Assembly: GCF_000612665.1 (NCBI RefSeq)
Contig: NZ_HG942074.1
Span: 44,904 to 108,903, forward strand
DNA: 64,000 nucleotides
Direction of reading: 5' to 3'
Source: Neobacillus dielmonensis
GTDB taxonomy: Bacteria; Bacillota; Bacilli; Bacillales; Cytobacillaceae
The notes under the pieces are model-generated. The model had not been told where the DNA came from, did no database searches, and worked only from the letters and a program-made list of their open reading frames with translations. The position numbers and the translations under genes are program-made. Positions 1-9,247 of the stretch are shown here, one piece after another; within the stretch, counting starts at the first letter, position 1, and each line of letters begins with the position of its first letter.

Positions 1-208
1 GAGGGTGTCTACGTGACCCGAATGCAGTTTTTTCAAAGTAACCGGTCGCGTAGAGGGTGTCTACGTGACCCGAAAGCAGTTTTTTCAAAGCAACCGGTCG
101 CGTAGAGGGTGTCTACGTGACCCAAATCCAGTTTTTTCAGTGTAAACAGTCACGTAGAGATTGTCTACGTGACCCAAATCCAGATTTTTAAAAGTATACG
201 GTTACTTA
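1..208. repeat. four tandem 52-bp imperfect repeats, each able to form a hairpin
   Basis: Four head-to-tail units start at 1, 53, 105 and 157, and the array probably continues left of the window. Each unit opens with TCTACGTGACC after a short GAGGGTG or GAGATTG lead and closes with an arm such as GGTCGCGTAGA, so opening and closing arms pair across a T-rich middle. Units 1 and 2 have one mismatch or wobble, unit 3 pairs perfectly over TCTACGTGAC/GTCACGTAGA, and unit 4 is decayed. No coding potential was seen. Function unknown. Confidence 0.85.
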
Positions 209-211
209 GAG

Positions 212-250
212 AGGGGCTGTTAAAAACCCTAATGTTACTTGACAGCCCCT
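212..250. terminator. inverted repeat downstream of the ArsR gene, probable terminator
   Basis: AGGGGCTGT (212-220) pairs with ACAGCCCCT (242-250) around a 21-nt loop, just beyond the stop codon of the leftward ArsR gene. There is no clear T-run on either side, so terminator function is likely but not certain. Confidence 0.5.
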
Positions 251-258
251 GTCCATTC

Positions 259-633
259 CTAGTCATTGTCTTCTTCTACAAATCTTCTTAGAGCAGACAG
301 CCTTTCGTCCCAATACTGTTCAAAAAAGGACAACCAGTTTTGTATTTGAATTAATGGGGCTGGAATAAGCATATAGCGGGTTTCGCGGCCTGCCTTTCGG
401 CTCCTCACAAGACCTGCTTCAGAAAGAATATGAAGATGCTTATTTACAGCCGTACGAGTTATGGGGAAGTATTCCACAATTTCAGCGATAGACATTTCCC
501 TGTCAGCAAGCAGTTTTAACATGCTTCGGCGAGTAGGGTCTGAAATGGCTTGGAAAACATCGTGTTTAGGCTGGCTGGCCTTATTGATTGCCGAAACTCC
601 CAGCAAATTGTTTGGCAACTGCTTTAATTTCAT
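259..633 (-). CDS. ArsR-family winged-helix transcriptional regulator
   Basis: Small DNA-binding repressor-type protein of up to 124 residues. The core begins at FQAISDPTRRSMLKLL, the typical first helices of ArsR/SdpR-like regulators, followed by a helix-turn-helix (AEIVEYFPITRTAVNKHL) and a wing around residues 80-90 (SRKAGRETRY). The ELCVCDL metal-binding motif of classical ArsR proteins is absent, so metal sensing is unlikely. The gene overlaps the end of the upstream 79-residue gene by about 50 bases, suggesting translational coupling. The exact start is uncertain: the ATG at 633 lies inside the upstream gene, and TTG codons a few residues later are alternatives. A perfect palindrome in the promoter of the pair is a plausible binding site for this protein. 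Confidence 0.88.
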   Translation of the reverse strand: MKLKQLPNNLLGVSAINKASQPKHDVFQAISDPTRRSMLKLLADREMSIAEIVEYFPITRTAVNKHLHILSEAGLVRSRKAGRETRYMLIPAPLIQIQNWLSFFEQYWDERLSALRRFVEEDND

Positions 634-820
634 CGATTTTTTCAGGCTTTAAGAGGTTCATCATCTTAGGGACAAACTGCTCGATATCCTCTTTTGTAAA
701 AGTACCTTCATCTTGTTTTTTGAAGTTTTCTAGAAGGATTTCCCTTGCTTCATCCTCTTTGCCCTCTTGAACCCGTTGGAGAATAAAATTTAAAAACATT
801 TCTTGTCCTTGCTTGTCCAT
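581..820 (-). CDS. small uncharacterised acidic protein, first gene of the ArsR operon
   Basis: A 79-residue protein of unknown function, highly charged and probably alpha-helical, with no signal peptide or membrane segment. It has a strong ribosome binding site (AGGAGG, complement of 829-834) eight bases before the ATG. It is the promoter-proximal gene of a two-gene unit with the ArsR-type regulator, whose reading frame begins inside it. Such partners of ArsR-type regulators can be the regulated function or a regulator of the repressor, but nothing in the sequence decides this. Confidence 0.75.
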   Translation of the reverse strand: MDKQGQEMFLNFILQRVQEGKEDEAREILLENFKKQDEGTFTKEDIEQFVPKMMNLLKPEKIDEIKAVAKQFAGSFGNQ

Positions 821-846
821 GTCATGTGCCTCCTAGTAAAAATATG

Positions 847-895
847 ACACCAATTGGTGTTGTTTTTATTATATCACTAAAAAGTATTACGTCAA
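847..895 (-). promoter_or_regulatory. promoter with palindromic operator for the ArsR operon
   Basis: On the minus strand there is TTGACG (complement of 890-895), a 16-bp spacer and TATAAT (complement of 868-873). Just downstream is the perfect 14-bp palindrome ACACCAATTGGTGT (847-860), placed where a repressor would block initiation or early elongation. Autoregulation by the ArsR-type protein is inferred. Confidence 0.7.
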
Positions 896-1007
896 AGCAT
901 ATTTAGTTTTTAGCATTCCCATAAACTTTAAAGCATTATCAATCGAACCCAAAATTCATCAAAATTAGTAAAATTTTACCTTTTATTAAAATAGGCAACA
1001 TGTTAAT

Positions 1008-1023
1008 ATGTAAGCGATTCCTT
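1008..1023 (+). promoter_or_regulatory. cre-like site upstream of the secreted beta-propeller gene
   Basis: ATGTAAGCGATTCCTT matches the CcpA site consensus WTGNAARCGNWWWCAW at 14 of 16 positions. The AAGCGATTCC core recurs at 49104-49119 before the GH88 gene, suggesting shared control. The rest of the interval from 896 to 1293 is AT-rich and shows no convincing gene. Confidence 0.45.
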
Positions 1024-1293
1024 AACAAGGAGGTGTTGCGGTCGGACAAACTTCTTCACGCAAATTTTACTAAAGGTACAAAACAGATTTTAAAGCTTCA
1101 TTGTTAGATTTATTTAATGCAAATCTCTTCATAGATTCCTCAACATAATGACCTCTTTTGTAATAACTTCAGAGCTACTAATAGATTCCTAAAATTGCAC
1201 ACGTGAACATCATGGTAGCCATGATATCTAGAACCGTGAATTGAACGCTAAAAAGAACAAGTAATATTACCAATGTGTGTGAGGGGGAAGGTT

Positions 1294-3549
1294 ATGTTTA
1301 AAAAGTCAAAACCGATACTTGCTACTATGCTATCTTTATCATTAGTAGCCGAATTTGCTCCACTAAGCCAACCAGCCTTTGCGGATAGTGCTGTAAATGC
1401 AGCGCTATCGGCTCCAAGTGGAATTGAAATTCCTGCAGTCTCGCAAACTTCTATTTCGTTGAAATGGAATAGTGTAGATGGGGCTGCTAATTATAATGTT
1501 TACAGAGCTAAACTTGGATATAAGGATTATCAGCTGATTGGCAGCACGCAAACGACAGAATATACTGATGCAACTGTTGAAAAGGACTCTAGCTATTTGT
1601 ATAAGATTTCAGCCGTAAATTCCTCTGGAGAAGGCAATCAAACAGCGGAGGTTCTAGGGATGACACAATGGTCATTCCCCAACCTGATCAGCAAGATTGA
1701 TATCAGTGCAGCGGGTACAGGAAATCGAATGCGCATCGGCGATATGGATGGAGATGGCCGCTATGATCTTTTAATGGTGCAGCCAGCTTATGTAAAAGAT
1801 GATGCTCGTAACCCTCGTTATGTGGCCCATCTGGCTGCCTATGATATCGAAGGAAAGCTTTTATGGGAACAAGGAACCGTCGATCCGAGGGTAACAACAA
1901 GCGGAGCGGATGAACCGGTTCAGATCTATGATATTGACGCCGATGGTGAAAACGAAGTCTTAACTGTCATGCAAATGGGAGACGACACGGAAAAGTATTT
2001 TTACATTTTTAATGGAAAAACGGGCGAGATAAAGAAAAAGTTTAAACTACCTAGCCAAAGAGCCCATGATGCGATTTTTATCGCCAACTTCTCAGGCAAT
2101 CCAACTCCACAAGACATTTTATTGAAGGATCGGTACTCAGACATCTGGGCCTTGGACAAAGATGGCAACCAGCTATGGCATTATGCTGGAAATACCGGCC
2201 ATGGCTTGCTGCCATATGACTTTGACGGAGATGGAAGAGATGAGTTAGTCAACAACTATTCGTTGATTTCACATGATGGCAAGGAGTTATGGAGAAAGGA
2301 TTTGCCGGCTCATGTTGATACCCACTGGGTAGCCGATATAAACGACGACGGTAAGATGGAAATCATTCTTGGCGGTGAAGATACGTATGCTTTTGACGTC
2401 AACGGCAACCTACTTTTCCGAAATGGTGATACGGTCGAGCCGCAGCAGATATTGGTTGGCGATTATCGAATCGATTCTCCTGGGCTAGAGCTCGCAGGAC
2501 TGGACCGGGTGAACAGAGGGAATCCAGGACAAGATGGAATGTTCCTTTTCACCTCAAAAGGCGAAACTTTATACCATGAACAACGTGCGAAGGGAGATTG
2601 GGGAAGCATCGTGCGCCCTCTTGACAACTGGACAGGCAGTTATGCTCCACTCATTACAGCCTATAGAAGGGGGAAAGATGCTGACCATCCAAATGGCGTT
2701 GTACCAAAGCTTTATGACGGCTACTTTAATCCGATCGTAACATTTGATGGACATACGGATGCAAAAGAACAGGTGATGGTCGCTGACATGGCAGGAGACT
2801 CCAGAGATGAACTGATCGTCTATAATCTGACCGGAGATTTGTCTGCATATGTATATTCCAATGGTCCAAGCAACTTAAAAGAACATATTACCGGTGTAAC
2901 TCGGATGTCAGACTTCCGTAACTACAACTTCAGCCGTTATGATTCCCGAAGATATGATTTGACTATTAAAAACCTAGTCCCAGCAGGGATTAAAGCCGCT
3001 GTCAACAATAGCGCGGATATTGATGTAAGCTGGATTCCTGTATTAGGTATTGAGAAATACAATATCTATCGTTCCTCCACTCCAAATGGTGAATATACAA
3101 AAGTAGGAACTTCTACCATCCCTGAGTTTACTGACAGCACAGCACCGATCGGAACCTCATATTACAAGGTAACGGCAGTAAACAGTGAAGGTGAATCGAA
3201 TTTGCCGATTGTCGCTGCTGAAGAAACAATCAATTCTAGCGGCATTCTTGCACCTGTTATAACAGATGAATCAAAATCCTATAAAGCGGGCAGCACAATT
3301 CCGGTTAAGTTCCAATTAACGGACAAAGAAGGAAACTACTTGACTGGTGCAACGGCAAAAATTTATGTGGAAGACGCTAATGGAGTATCTACTAGTGCAG
3401 CGGTAAAAGACAATCAATTCCGTTACGATGCTGATGCCAATCAATACATCTTCAACCTCAGTACTAAGGCTATGTCAGCAGGCAAATATAAAGTTAGGGT
3501 CGATGTAGGTGACCGAACAATCTATTCTTTCCCTATTTTACTGAAGTAG
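1294..3549 (+). CDS. secreted beta-propeller protein, rhamnogalacturonan lyase-like (PL11-related)
   Basis: Predicted exported protein of 751 residues. The chosen ATG follows GAGGGGGAAGG; an in-frame ATG seven codons earlier overlaps no good ribosome site. Order of parts: signal peptide to about residue 31 (cleavage near QPAFA), a fibronectin type III domain (about 40-120), a long propeller with repeated calcium-type loops (DMDGDGRYD, DIDADGENE, DFDGDGRDE, DINDDGKME), a second fibronectin type III domain (about 565-645) and a C-terminal beta-domain. The propeller resembles PL11 rhamnogalacturonan lyases and uncharacterised secreted relatives, so cleavage of an acidic plant polysaccharide is likely but unproven. 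It stands alone with its own terminator, about 35 kb from the polysaccharide locus, yet shares a cre-like upstream motif with it. Confidence 0.7.
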   Translation: MFKKSKPILATMLSLSLVAEFAPLSQPAFADSAVNAALSAPSGIEIPAVSQTSISLKWNSVDGAANYNVYRAKLGYKDYQLIGSTQTTEYTDATVEKDSSYLYKISAVNSSGEGNQTAEVLGMTQWSFPNLISKIDISAAGTGNRMRIGDMDGDGRYDLLMVQPAYVKDDARNPRYVAHLAAYDIEGKLLWEQGTVDPRVTTSGADEPVQIYDIDADGENEVLTVMQMGDDTEKYFYIFNGKTGEIKKKFKLPSQRAHDAIFIANFSGNPTPQDILLKDRYSDIWALDKDGNQLWHYAGNTGHGLLPYDFDGDGRDELVNNYSLISHDGKELWRKDLPAHVDTHWVADINDDGKMEIILGGEDTYAFDVNGNLLFRNGDTVEPQQILVGDYRIDSPGLELAGLDRVNRGNPGQDGMFLFTSKGETLYHEQRAKGDWGSIVRPLDNWTGSYAPLITAYRRGKDADHPNGVVPKLYDGYFNPIVTFDGHTDAKEQVMVADMAGDSRDELIVYNLTGDLSAYVYSNGPSNLKEHITGVTRMSDFRNYNFSRYDSRRYDLTIKNLVPAGIKAAVNNSADIDVSWIPVLGIEKYNIYRSSTPNGEYTKVGTSTIPEFTDSTAPIGTSYYKVTAVNSEGESNLPIVAAEETINSSGILAPVITDESKSYKAGSTIPVKFQLTDKEGNYLTGATAKIYVEDANGVSTSAAVKDNQFRYDADANQYIFNLSTKAMSAGKYKVRVDVGDRTIYSFPILLK

Positions 3550-3577
3550 GCCGCAGCATTTAATCCATCACAAAGTT

Positions 3578-3628
3578 AGGCTGTGCCAGAAATAGCACAG
3601 CCTTGTGAATTACACCCTTTTTTTTAGA
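3578..3628 (+). terminator. rho-independent terminator of the beta-propeller gene
   Basis: AGGCTGTGC (3578-3586) pairs with GCACAGCCT (3595-3603). A T-run follows at about 3619-3626, a little further than usual. The same arm sequence is used in the terminator at 11041-11070. Confidence 0.7.
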
Positions 3629-3676
3629 TTGAAAATATGGTATGATATTTTATAAATTAATATTGAATTTTATGGA

Positions 3677-3728
3677 GGAGTCTGTCACTTAGGGATTACT
3701 ATGCCCTTTGCTGACAGACTCCTTTTTT
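3677..3728 (+). terminator. strong hairpin with T-run ahead of the mrp operon (terminator or attenuator)
   Basis: GGAGTCTGTCA (3677-3687) pairs with TGACAGACTCC (3712-3722) and is followed directly by TTTTTT. The loop contains a further AGGG/CCCT pairing. The preceding gene already has a terminator, so this second one could end a short leader or small RNA transcribed toward mrpA, about 105 bases before its start. No known riboswitch fold was recognised. Confidence 0.6.
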
Positions 3729-3833
3729 GCATTTCTTGAAAGATATAAACAGGGGGTAGTTGGATTGGTATTTATTTGAAACATGTTTAGGAAAATATAG
3801 GTTTATTAGATAAAAGCAAAAGGAGGTTTCGTT

Positions 3834-6236
3834 TTGTCTTTATTGCATTTGGTGATTATATTGCCGTTGTTATTTTCGATTTTGATGATTTTCTTTAAAA
3901 GGGTTCAACGAGTTCATACGGGATGGTTTGTTCTTCCTTTGCCCATTCTTTTGTTTATCTATTTTCTTTCCCTCTTGCCTGTAACTTCCAGTCGAGAGAC
4001 GGTTACAGAAGCTATAAATTGGATTCCTTCTTTAGGAATCAACTTTACGGCAAAAGCAGATGGGCTTGGCCTATTATTTGCCCTTTTAATTACGGGCATT
4101 GGGGCACTAGTCGTTTTTTATTCGATTTATTATTTAGATAAAGCTAAAGAAAAGCTCCCGTCTTTCTATGTTTATTTGCTCCTATTTATGGGGGCCATGC
4201 TTGGCGTAGTATTATCCGATAACTTGATTGTCATGTACGCATTCTGGGAGTTAACGAGCTTTTCTTCCTTTCTATTAATTGGATACTGGTACGATCGGGA
4301 AGCATCACGTTATGGCGCCCAAAAGTCGATGTTAATTACGGTGTTTGGCGGTCTTGCCATGCTTGGGGGAATTATCCTTTTATACATCATGACTGGGACA
4401 TTCAGTATTACAGAAATCGTGGGAAATTCGGATCAACTATACCAACATTCCTTATTTATTCCATCCATGCTTTGTATTTTGCTCGGGGCATTTACAAAGT
4501 CGGCGCAATTTCCTTTCTATATTTGGCTGCCTGACGCGATGGAAGCTCCCACACCGGTAAGTGCTTATTTACATTCAGCCACCATGGTAAAGGCTGGTAT
4601 TTACCTAGTCGCACGTTTTACCCCCGTATTTGGGGAGTCTGGTTTCTGGTTTTGGCTAGTCGGCGGAGTGGGGTTAATTACTTTAACCTGGGGATCCGTA
4701 TTTGCGGTGAAACAAACCGATTTAAAAGGCATCCTTGCTTTTTCCACTGTCAGCCAGCTTGGGCTGATTATGTCTCTGCTCGGTGTTGGGTCGGCTGCCC
4801 TCCACTACGAAGCATTGGATGACAATATTTTTCTAGTTGCCACTTCAGCGGCCATTTTTCACTTAATCAACCATGCTACCTTCAAAGGCAGCCTGTTTAT
4901 GGCAGTTGGAATGATTGACCATGAAACAGGGACTAGGGATATCCGGAAACTGGGCGGTCTTATGCCGTTTATGCCAATTACTTTTACGGTTTCCATCATT
5001 GGTGCTTTTTCCATGGCAGGCCTTCCGCCTTTCAATGGTTTTCTGAGTAAAGAGATGTTCTTTACAGGAATGGTCCGGGTAACGGAAATGGACATTTTCA
5101 ACCTTGGAACTTGGGGGATTTTATTCCCGGTTATTGCATGGATTGCCAGCGTCTTCACGTTTCTTTACAGCATGATTCTGATTTTCAAAACGTTCACCGG
5201 TAACTATCAGCCAGAAAAGCTGGATAAAAAGCCGCACGAAGCGCCATTAGGGATGTTAATTCCTCCTGTTATATTGGTTTCTCTTGTTATCATTTTTGGG
5301 TTTTTCCCCAATCTGTTATCCGATAGCCTCATCTCACCAGCAATGGCTGCCGTTCTCCCAAGCCTGATCGGTACAGGAGAGGAGTTTATGGTTCATATTT
5401 CGTTCTGGCACGGGATTAACATTGAGTTGTTTATGACTTTGGGTGTTGTCGTTTTAGGTATCATTCTCTATCGGACCCTTCCGAAGTGGAAAGGGGTTTA
5501 TAAGAAAATTCCTGAGAGGTTCTCTCTTTTTCGTTTTTATGACCGGTTGCTGGAATCTTCTCAATCTGGTTCTTATCGATTAACCAGCTCGTATATGACC
5601 GGGTCGATTCATTCCTATCTGGTTTACATTTTTGCCTTCTTTATTTTTATCTTAGCGGCCACACTCATTGGGCAGGATGCCTTTAAACTGGATACTGTAA
5701 ATGTTTCCTCAATAGGAATATATGAATGGGTTTTAGCTTTATTTGTGGTGGCGGGTTCGATTTCCATTCTGTTTGTCAAATCAAGAATGACGGCAATTAT
5801 ACTCCTTGGTGCCGTAGGGTATACTGTTTCGTTATTTTATGTTCTCTTTAGGGCACCGGATTTGGCATTGACTCAGCTGGTGATTGAGACGATTTCTGTA
5901 GCTCTATTTTTAGTTTGTTTCTATCACTTGCCGAAGTTGCGCCAATACGAAACTCGCATAAGATTTAAACTCACGAATGCCCTGATTTCTGTCGGAGTGG
6001 GTGCAATTGTCACTGTGATTGCTTTATCTGCACACAGTAATAAGCTGTTTGATTCCATCTCGCAGTTTTACGTGGAAAATACGTATGAAAAGGCTGCCGG
6101 ACAGAATATGGTCAATGTCATTCTCGTGGATTTCCGCGGCTTTGATACCCTTTTTGAGATTACTGTTCTTGCAATTGCTTCATTGGGAATCTATGGCATG
6201 ATCAAATTAAGAGGGAACGGGAGGAAGGAAGGATGA
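3834..6236 (+). CDS. mrpA: Na+/H+ antiporter subunit A (MrpA)
   Basis: Largest subunit (800 residues) of the multi-subunit Mrp cation/proton antiporter in the cytoplasmic membrane. It is homologous to respiratory complex I subunit NuoL and has about 20 membrane segments. The proton-channel core with the QFPFYIWLPDAMEAPTPVSA signature is visible around residues 224-244, and an MrpB-like C-terminal extension carries the conserved APDLALTQLVIE stretch. Length matches Bacillus MrpA. The start is TTG preceded by AAGGAGG. It is the first of seven tightly packed genes; its stop overlaps the mrpB start by 4 bases. Mrp exports Na+ and supports pH homeostasis in bacilli. Confidence 0.97.
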   Translation: MSLLHLVIILPLLFSILMIFFKRVQRVHTGWFVLPLPILLFIYFLSLLPVTSSRETVTEAINWIPSLGINFTAKADGLGLLFALLITGIGALVVFYSIYYLDKAKEKLPSFYVYLLLFMGAMLGVVLSDNLIVMYAFWELTSFSSFLLIGYWYDREASRYGAQKSMLITVFGGLAMLGGIILLYIMTGTFSITEIVGNSDQLYQHSLFIPSMLCILLGAFTKSAQFPFYIWLPDAMEAPTPVSAYLHSATMVKAGIYLVARFTPVFGESGFWFWLVGGVGLITLTWGSVFAVKQTDLKGILAFSTVSQLGLIMSLLGVGSAALHYEALDDNIFLVATSAAIFHLINHATFKGSLFMAVGMIDHETGTRDIRKLGGLMPFMPITFTVSIIGAFSMAGLPPFNGFLSKEMFFTGMVRVTEMDIFNLGTWGILFPVIAWIASVFTFLYSMILIFKTFTGNYQPEKLDKKPHEAPLGMLIPPVILVSLVIIFGFFPNLLSDSLISPAMAAVLPSLIGTGEEFMVHISFWHGINIELFMTLGVVVLGIILYRTLPKWKGVYKKIPERFSLFRFYDRLLESSQSGSYRLTSSYMTGSIHSYLVYIFAFFIFILAATLIGQDAFKLDTVNVSSIGIYEWVLALFVVAGSISILFVKSRMTAIILLGAVGYTVSLFYVLFRAPDLALTQLVIETISVALFLVCFYHLPKLRQYETRIRFKLTNALISVGVGAIVTVIALSAHSNKLFDSISQFYVENTYEKAAGQNMVNVILVDFRGFDTLFEITVLAIASLGIYGMIKLRGNGRKEG

Positions 6237-6658
6237 AAAAGACCAATAATATCATTCTCGAGACTTCTTTAAAGGCATTGCTGTTTTTCATCGTCCTTTA
6301 TTCCGTCTATATTTTTACAGCCGGACACTATTATCCGGGCGGAGGCTTTATCGGGGGATTGATGACTGCGGGAGCCATTGTGCTTTTATTAATCACTTAC
6401 GATATTAAAACCGTACAAAGGATTTTGCCCGTTAACTACCGGATTATCACGGCGATTGGATTATTATTGGCAATTGGGACGAGCGCAAGTTCCCTTTTGT
6501 TTCATGTCCCGTTTTTAACCCATAGGTTTACCCATGTGGAGCTTCCAGTATTGGGGGAGATATCCCTGCATACAGCCACACTTTTTGATTTAGGTGTTTA
6601 CTTTGTTGTTGTCGGTGTGACGATGACCATTATTCAAACGATAGGAGAGGATGAATAA
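6233..6658 (+). CDS. mrpB: Na+/H+ antiporter subunit B (MrpB)
   Basis: Membrane subunit of 141 residues with four predicted segments, containing the family motif [18 protein letters not shown] near residue 31. It starts inside the mrpA stop codon (ATGA overlap), with GGGAGGAAGG upstream. MrpB is needed for assembly and activity of the antiporter; the individual transport role is less clear than for MrpA and MrpD. Confidence 0.96.
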   Translation: MKKTNNIILETSLKALLFFIVLYSVYIFTAGHYYPGGGFIGGLMTAGAIVLLLITYDIKTVQRILPVNYRIITAIGLLLAIGTSASSLLFHVPFLTHRFTHVELPVLGEISLHTATLFDLGVYFVVVGVTMTIIQTIGEDE

Positions 6659-6999
6659 TGGAAATTTTAATGGCGTTTGTCATCGGTATTTTATTTATGT
6701 CAGCTACGTATTTGATGCTGTCCAAAAGTTTATTGCGCATTATTGTCGGAACCGGTTTGTTGAGCCATGGCGCCCATTTGCTCATTTTAACGATGGGCGG
6801 GTTAAAAAGAGGTTCAGCCCCTCTATTGGGTGAACATGCAGATAATTATACAGATCCCTTGCCGCAGGCTTTAATATTAACAGCCATTGTCATTAGCTTT
6901 GGCGTTACCGCCTTCTTTTTAGTTTTGGCTTATCGGGCCTATCAAGAATTGGGAACGGATAATGTGGAAGAAATGAAAGGAACAGAGCCAAATGACTAA
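6658..6999 (+). CDS. mrpC: Na+/H+ antiporter subunit C (MrpC)
   Basis: Membrane subunit of 113 residues, homologous to complex I subunit NuoK, with three predicted helices. The conserved [16 protein letters not shown] region is visible and is followed by the [17 protein letters not shown] motif. Its ATG overlaps the mrpB stop (TAATG), and its last 8 bases overlap mrpD, so the subunits are translationally coupled. Confidence 0.96.
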   Translation: MEILMAFVIGILFMSATYLMLSKSLLRIIVGTGLLSHGAHLLILTMGGLKRGSAPLLGEHADNYTDPLPQALILTAIVISFGVTAFFLVLAYRAYQELGTDNVEEMKGTEPND

Positions 7000-8482
7000 T
7001 TTAATTGTATTACCCATATTAATTCCGTTATTAACTGGAGCCATCTTAATCTTCTTAAATAAGAAAATAGTTGCCCAGCGCATTGTTGCGGTATTCTCAT
7101 CGATTTTGACGATGATTGCTGCCCTCTTTATTGTTCAAAAGGTCCATAATGAGGGAATTCAGTCGCTTAATATTAGCAGCTGGGAGGCGCCGTTTGGCAT
7201 TACTTTAGTATCGGATATGTTATCAGCCTTACTGATATTAACAACAAGTATTATTGCATTTTGTTGTTTGCTTTACTCTTTCAAATCGATTGGGGAAGAG
7301 CGAGAAAAACATTACTATTACTCAGTTTTTAACTTTTTATTGGTTGGGGTCAATGGAGCCTTTACGACGGGGGACATTTTTAACCTGTTTGTCTTTTTCG
7401 AGGTCATGCTGATGTCTTCCTATGTTCTGCTCGTGCTTGGCGGAACGAAAATTCAATTGAGAGAATCCATTAAATATTTGCTTGTTAATGTCATTTCATC
7501 TGCCCTGTTTGTCATTGCGGTTGCCTTTTTATACTCAGTTGTCGGAACGCTGACTATGGCCCATATTTCCGAGCGGGTCAGTCAAATCAGCGCTGATGGA
7601 ATGCCTGGTATTCTAACCGTGATTGCCGTGATGTTTTTAATTGTTTTTGGCCTAAAGGGAGCCATTTTTCCACTCTACTTTTGGATGCCCGGCTCCTATT
7701 ATGCACCGCCTGCTCCCGTGTTGGCTCTTTTCGGAGCCTTGCTGACAAAGGTCGGTGTTTATTCGATCACCAGAACGTATACGTTGTTCTTTTATCATGA
7801 TAAGGGGTTTGCTTTTCAGCTGTTATCCATTTTGGCAATTCTTTCAATCGTCGTTGGGGTGATTGGGGCAATTGCTTATTGGGATGTCAAGAAAATCATT
7901 ATTTATAACATTATCGTGGCGGTTGGTGTCATTCTGTATGGCGTTTCGGTTATGAATCCTGCTTCCATTAAAGGAGCGGTATACTATTTGATTCATGACA
8001 TGATTATCAAAGCAGCCCTGTTCTTTCTTGTTGGAATCATCATCAATTTAACGGGAAGTGCAAATTTGAAAAAAATGAGCGGCCTTATCGGCCGATATCC
8101 GGGGGTGGGGTGGACTTTCTTTATTGCTTCCTTGGCGTTAGCCGGGATTCCTCCTTTAAGCGGGTTTGTTGGAAAATTACTGATTGTGCAAGGAGGATTT
8201 GAAGGAAAGAGCTTTTTCGGTGCTGCGATTGTGTTAATGTCTAGCTTGTTGGTATTATTTTCAGTCATGAAAATTTTTATAAACGGTTTTTGGGGGCAGA
8301 ATCAGACTTACGAAGGCGAAGAAAAAGCCCCGGTCAAATGGCTGCTGATTGCACCGGTTATATTGGTTGCTATTTCAGCCCTTTATGGAGTAAATTCAGA
8401 AGCCATTTTACCGTATATTGCCCAGGCAGCTGACACGTTAGTAGATCCGCAAATTTATATTGAAGCTGTCTTAAAGGAGTGA
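6992..8482 (+). CDS. mrpD: Na+/H+ antiporter subunit D (MrpD)
   Basis: Antiporter-like subunit of 496 residues, homologous to complex I NuoM/NuoN, with about 14 membrane helices. Visible family features include [19 protein letters not shown] with the conserved channel glutamate, and the lysine-containing [20 protein letters not shown] segment near residue 219. It overlaps the mrpC end by 8 bases and sits 4 bases before mrpE. With MrpA it is thought to form the ion path of the complex. Confidence 0.97.
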   Translation: MTNLIVLPILIPLLTGAILIFLNKKIVAQRIVAVFSSILTMIAALFIVQKVHNEGIQSLNISSWEAPFGITLVSDMLSALLILTTSIIAFCCLLYSFKSIGEEREKHYYYSVFNFLLVGVNGAFTTGDIFNLFVFFEVMLMSSYVLLVLGGTKIQLRESIKYLLVNVISSALFVIAVAFLYSVVGTLTMAHISERVSQISADGMPGILTVIAVMFLIVFGLKGAIFPLYFWMPGSYYAPPAPVLALFGALLTKVGVYSITRTYTLFFYHDKGFAFQLLSILAILSIVVGVIGAIAYWDVKKIIIYNIIVAVGVILYGVSVMNPASIKGAVYYLIHDMIIKAALFFLVGIIINLTGSANLKKMSGLIGRYPGVGWTFFIASLALAGIPPLSGFVGKLLIVQGGFEGKSFFGAAIVLMSSLLVLFSVMKIFINGFWGQNQTYEGEEKAPVKWLLIAPVILVAISALYGVNSEAILPYIAQAADTLVDPQIYIEAVLKE

Positions 8483-8486
8483 TGAA

Positions 8487-8963
8487 ATGGCATTTCAAAT
8501 ATTGCTCAATGTCGTACTGGCTTTCTTATGGATGTTTATCAAGGTAGCCTTTGACCCAATCAGTTTTATCAAAGGTTATTTATTCGGGCTGCTTGTCATG
8601 TTCTTGCTAAGGCGTTTTTTTCGCAGCCGCTTTTACCTGTACCGAGTGTGGGCGTTTATCAGACTGACGTTTATTTTTTTAAGAGAACTGGTATTGTCTA
8701 ATATTGCGATTGTCAAAATTGTTTTAAAGCCAAAATTAGACATGCGTCCAGGGATTTTTGCCTTAGAAACGGATTTAACAAAGGATTGGCAAATCACTCT
8801 GTTATCAAGTTTAATCACCTTAACCCCGGGCACATTGGTCATTGATGTGTCAGAAGACAATCGGACATTATTTGTTCATGCCATGGATATAGGGGAAGTA
8901 GAGGACGAAATCAGCAGTATTAAACAAACGTTTGAAAAAGCCATTTTGGAGGTGAGCCGGTAG
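8487..8963 (+). CDS. mrpE: Na+/H+ antiporter subunit E (MrpE)
   Basis: Subunit of 158 residues with N-terminal membrane helices and a cytoplasmic C-terminal domain holding the family stretch ITLLSSLITLTPGTLVIDVS. The ATG is 4 bases after mrpD and follows AAAGGAGTGATG. Its TAG stop shares a base with the GTG start of mrpF. MrpE is unique to Mrp-type antiporters and has no complex I counterpart. Confidence 0.95.
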   Translation: MAFQILLNVVLAFLWMFIKVAFDPISFIKGYLFGLLVMFLLRRFFRSRFYLYRVWAFIRLTFIFLRELVLSNIAIVKIVLKPKLDMRPGIFALETDLTKDWQITLLSSLITLTPGTLVIDVSEDNRTLFVHAMDIGEVEDEISSIKQTFEKAILEVSR

Positions 8964-9247
8964 TGCTTGAAATCGTAATTCGAATTGCTTTGCTTTGCTG
9001 CTCGCTTGCTATGTTGGGGCTCATTTACCGGGTGATCAAAGGACCCACCGTGCCGGACCGGGTGATTGCCCTAGATGCGATTGGGGTGAATCTTGTGGCG
9101 GTTACAGCACTCATTTGTATTGTACTGAAATCCTCCGCTTTTCTTGAAATTATCCTATTGATTGGCATCCTCGCTTTTATTGGAACGGTGGCCTTCGCGA
9201 AATATTTGGAGAAGGGGGTTATTATTGAACGTGACAACCATCGTTAA
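8963..9247 (+). CDS. mrpF: Na+/H+ antiporter subunit F (MrpF)
   Basis: Three-helix membrane subunit of 94 residues with the typical [20 protein letters not shown] motif near residue 23. It starts with GTG overlapping the mrpE stop, with TTTTGGAGGTGAG upstream inside mrpE. Its 3' end overlaps mrpG by 23 bases. MrpF has sequence similarity to bile-acid exporter families in some annotations, but here it is clearly part of the Mrp complex. Confidence 0.95.
   Translation: MLEIVIRIALLCCSLAMLGLIYRVIKGPTVPDRVIALDAIGVNLVAVTALICIVLKSSAFLEIILLIGILAFIGTVAFAKYLEKGVIIERDNHR

Noticed and set aside
1-208. CRISPR array
   Set aside because: The units are contiguous 52-bp tandem repeats without unique spacers, and there are no cas genes.
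1027-1110. Short frame after AAGGAGG near 1027
   Set aside because: The start codon would touch the Shine-Dalgarno sequence directly, and the product is 23 residues with no similarity.
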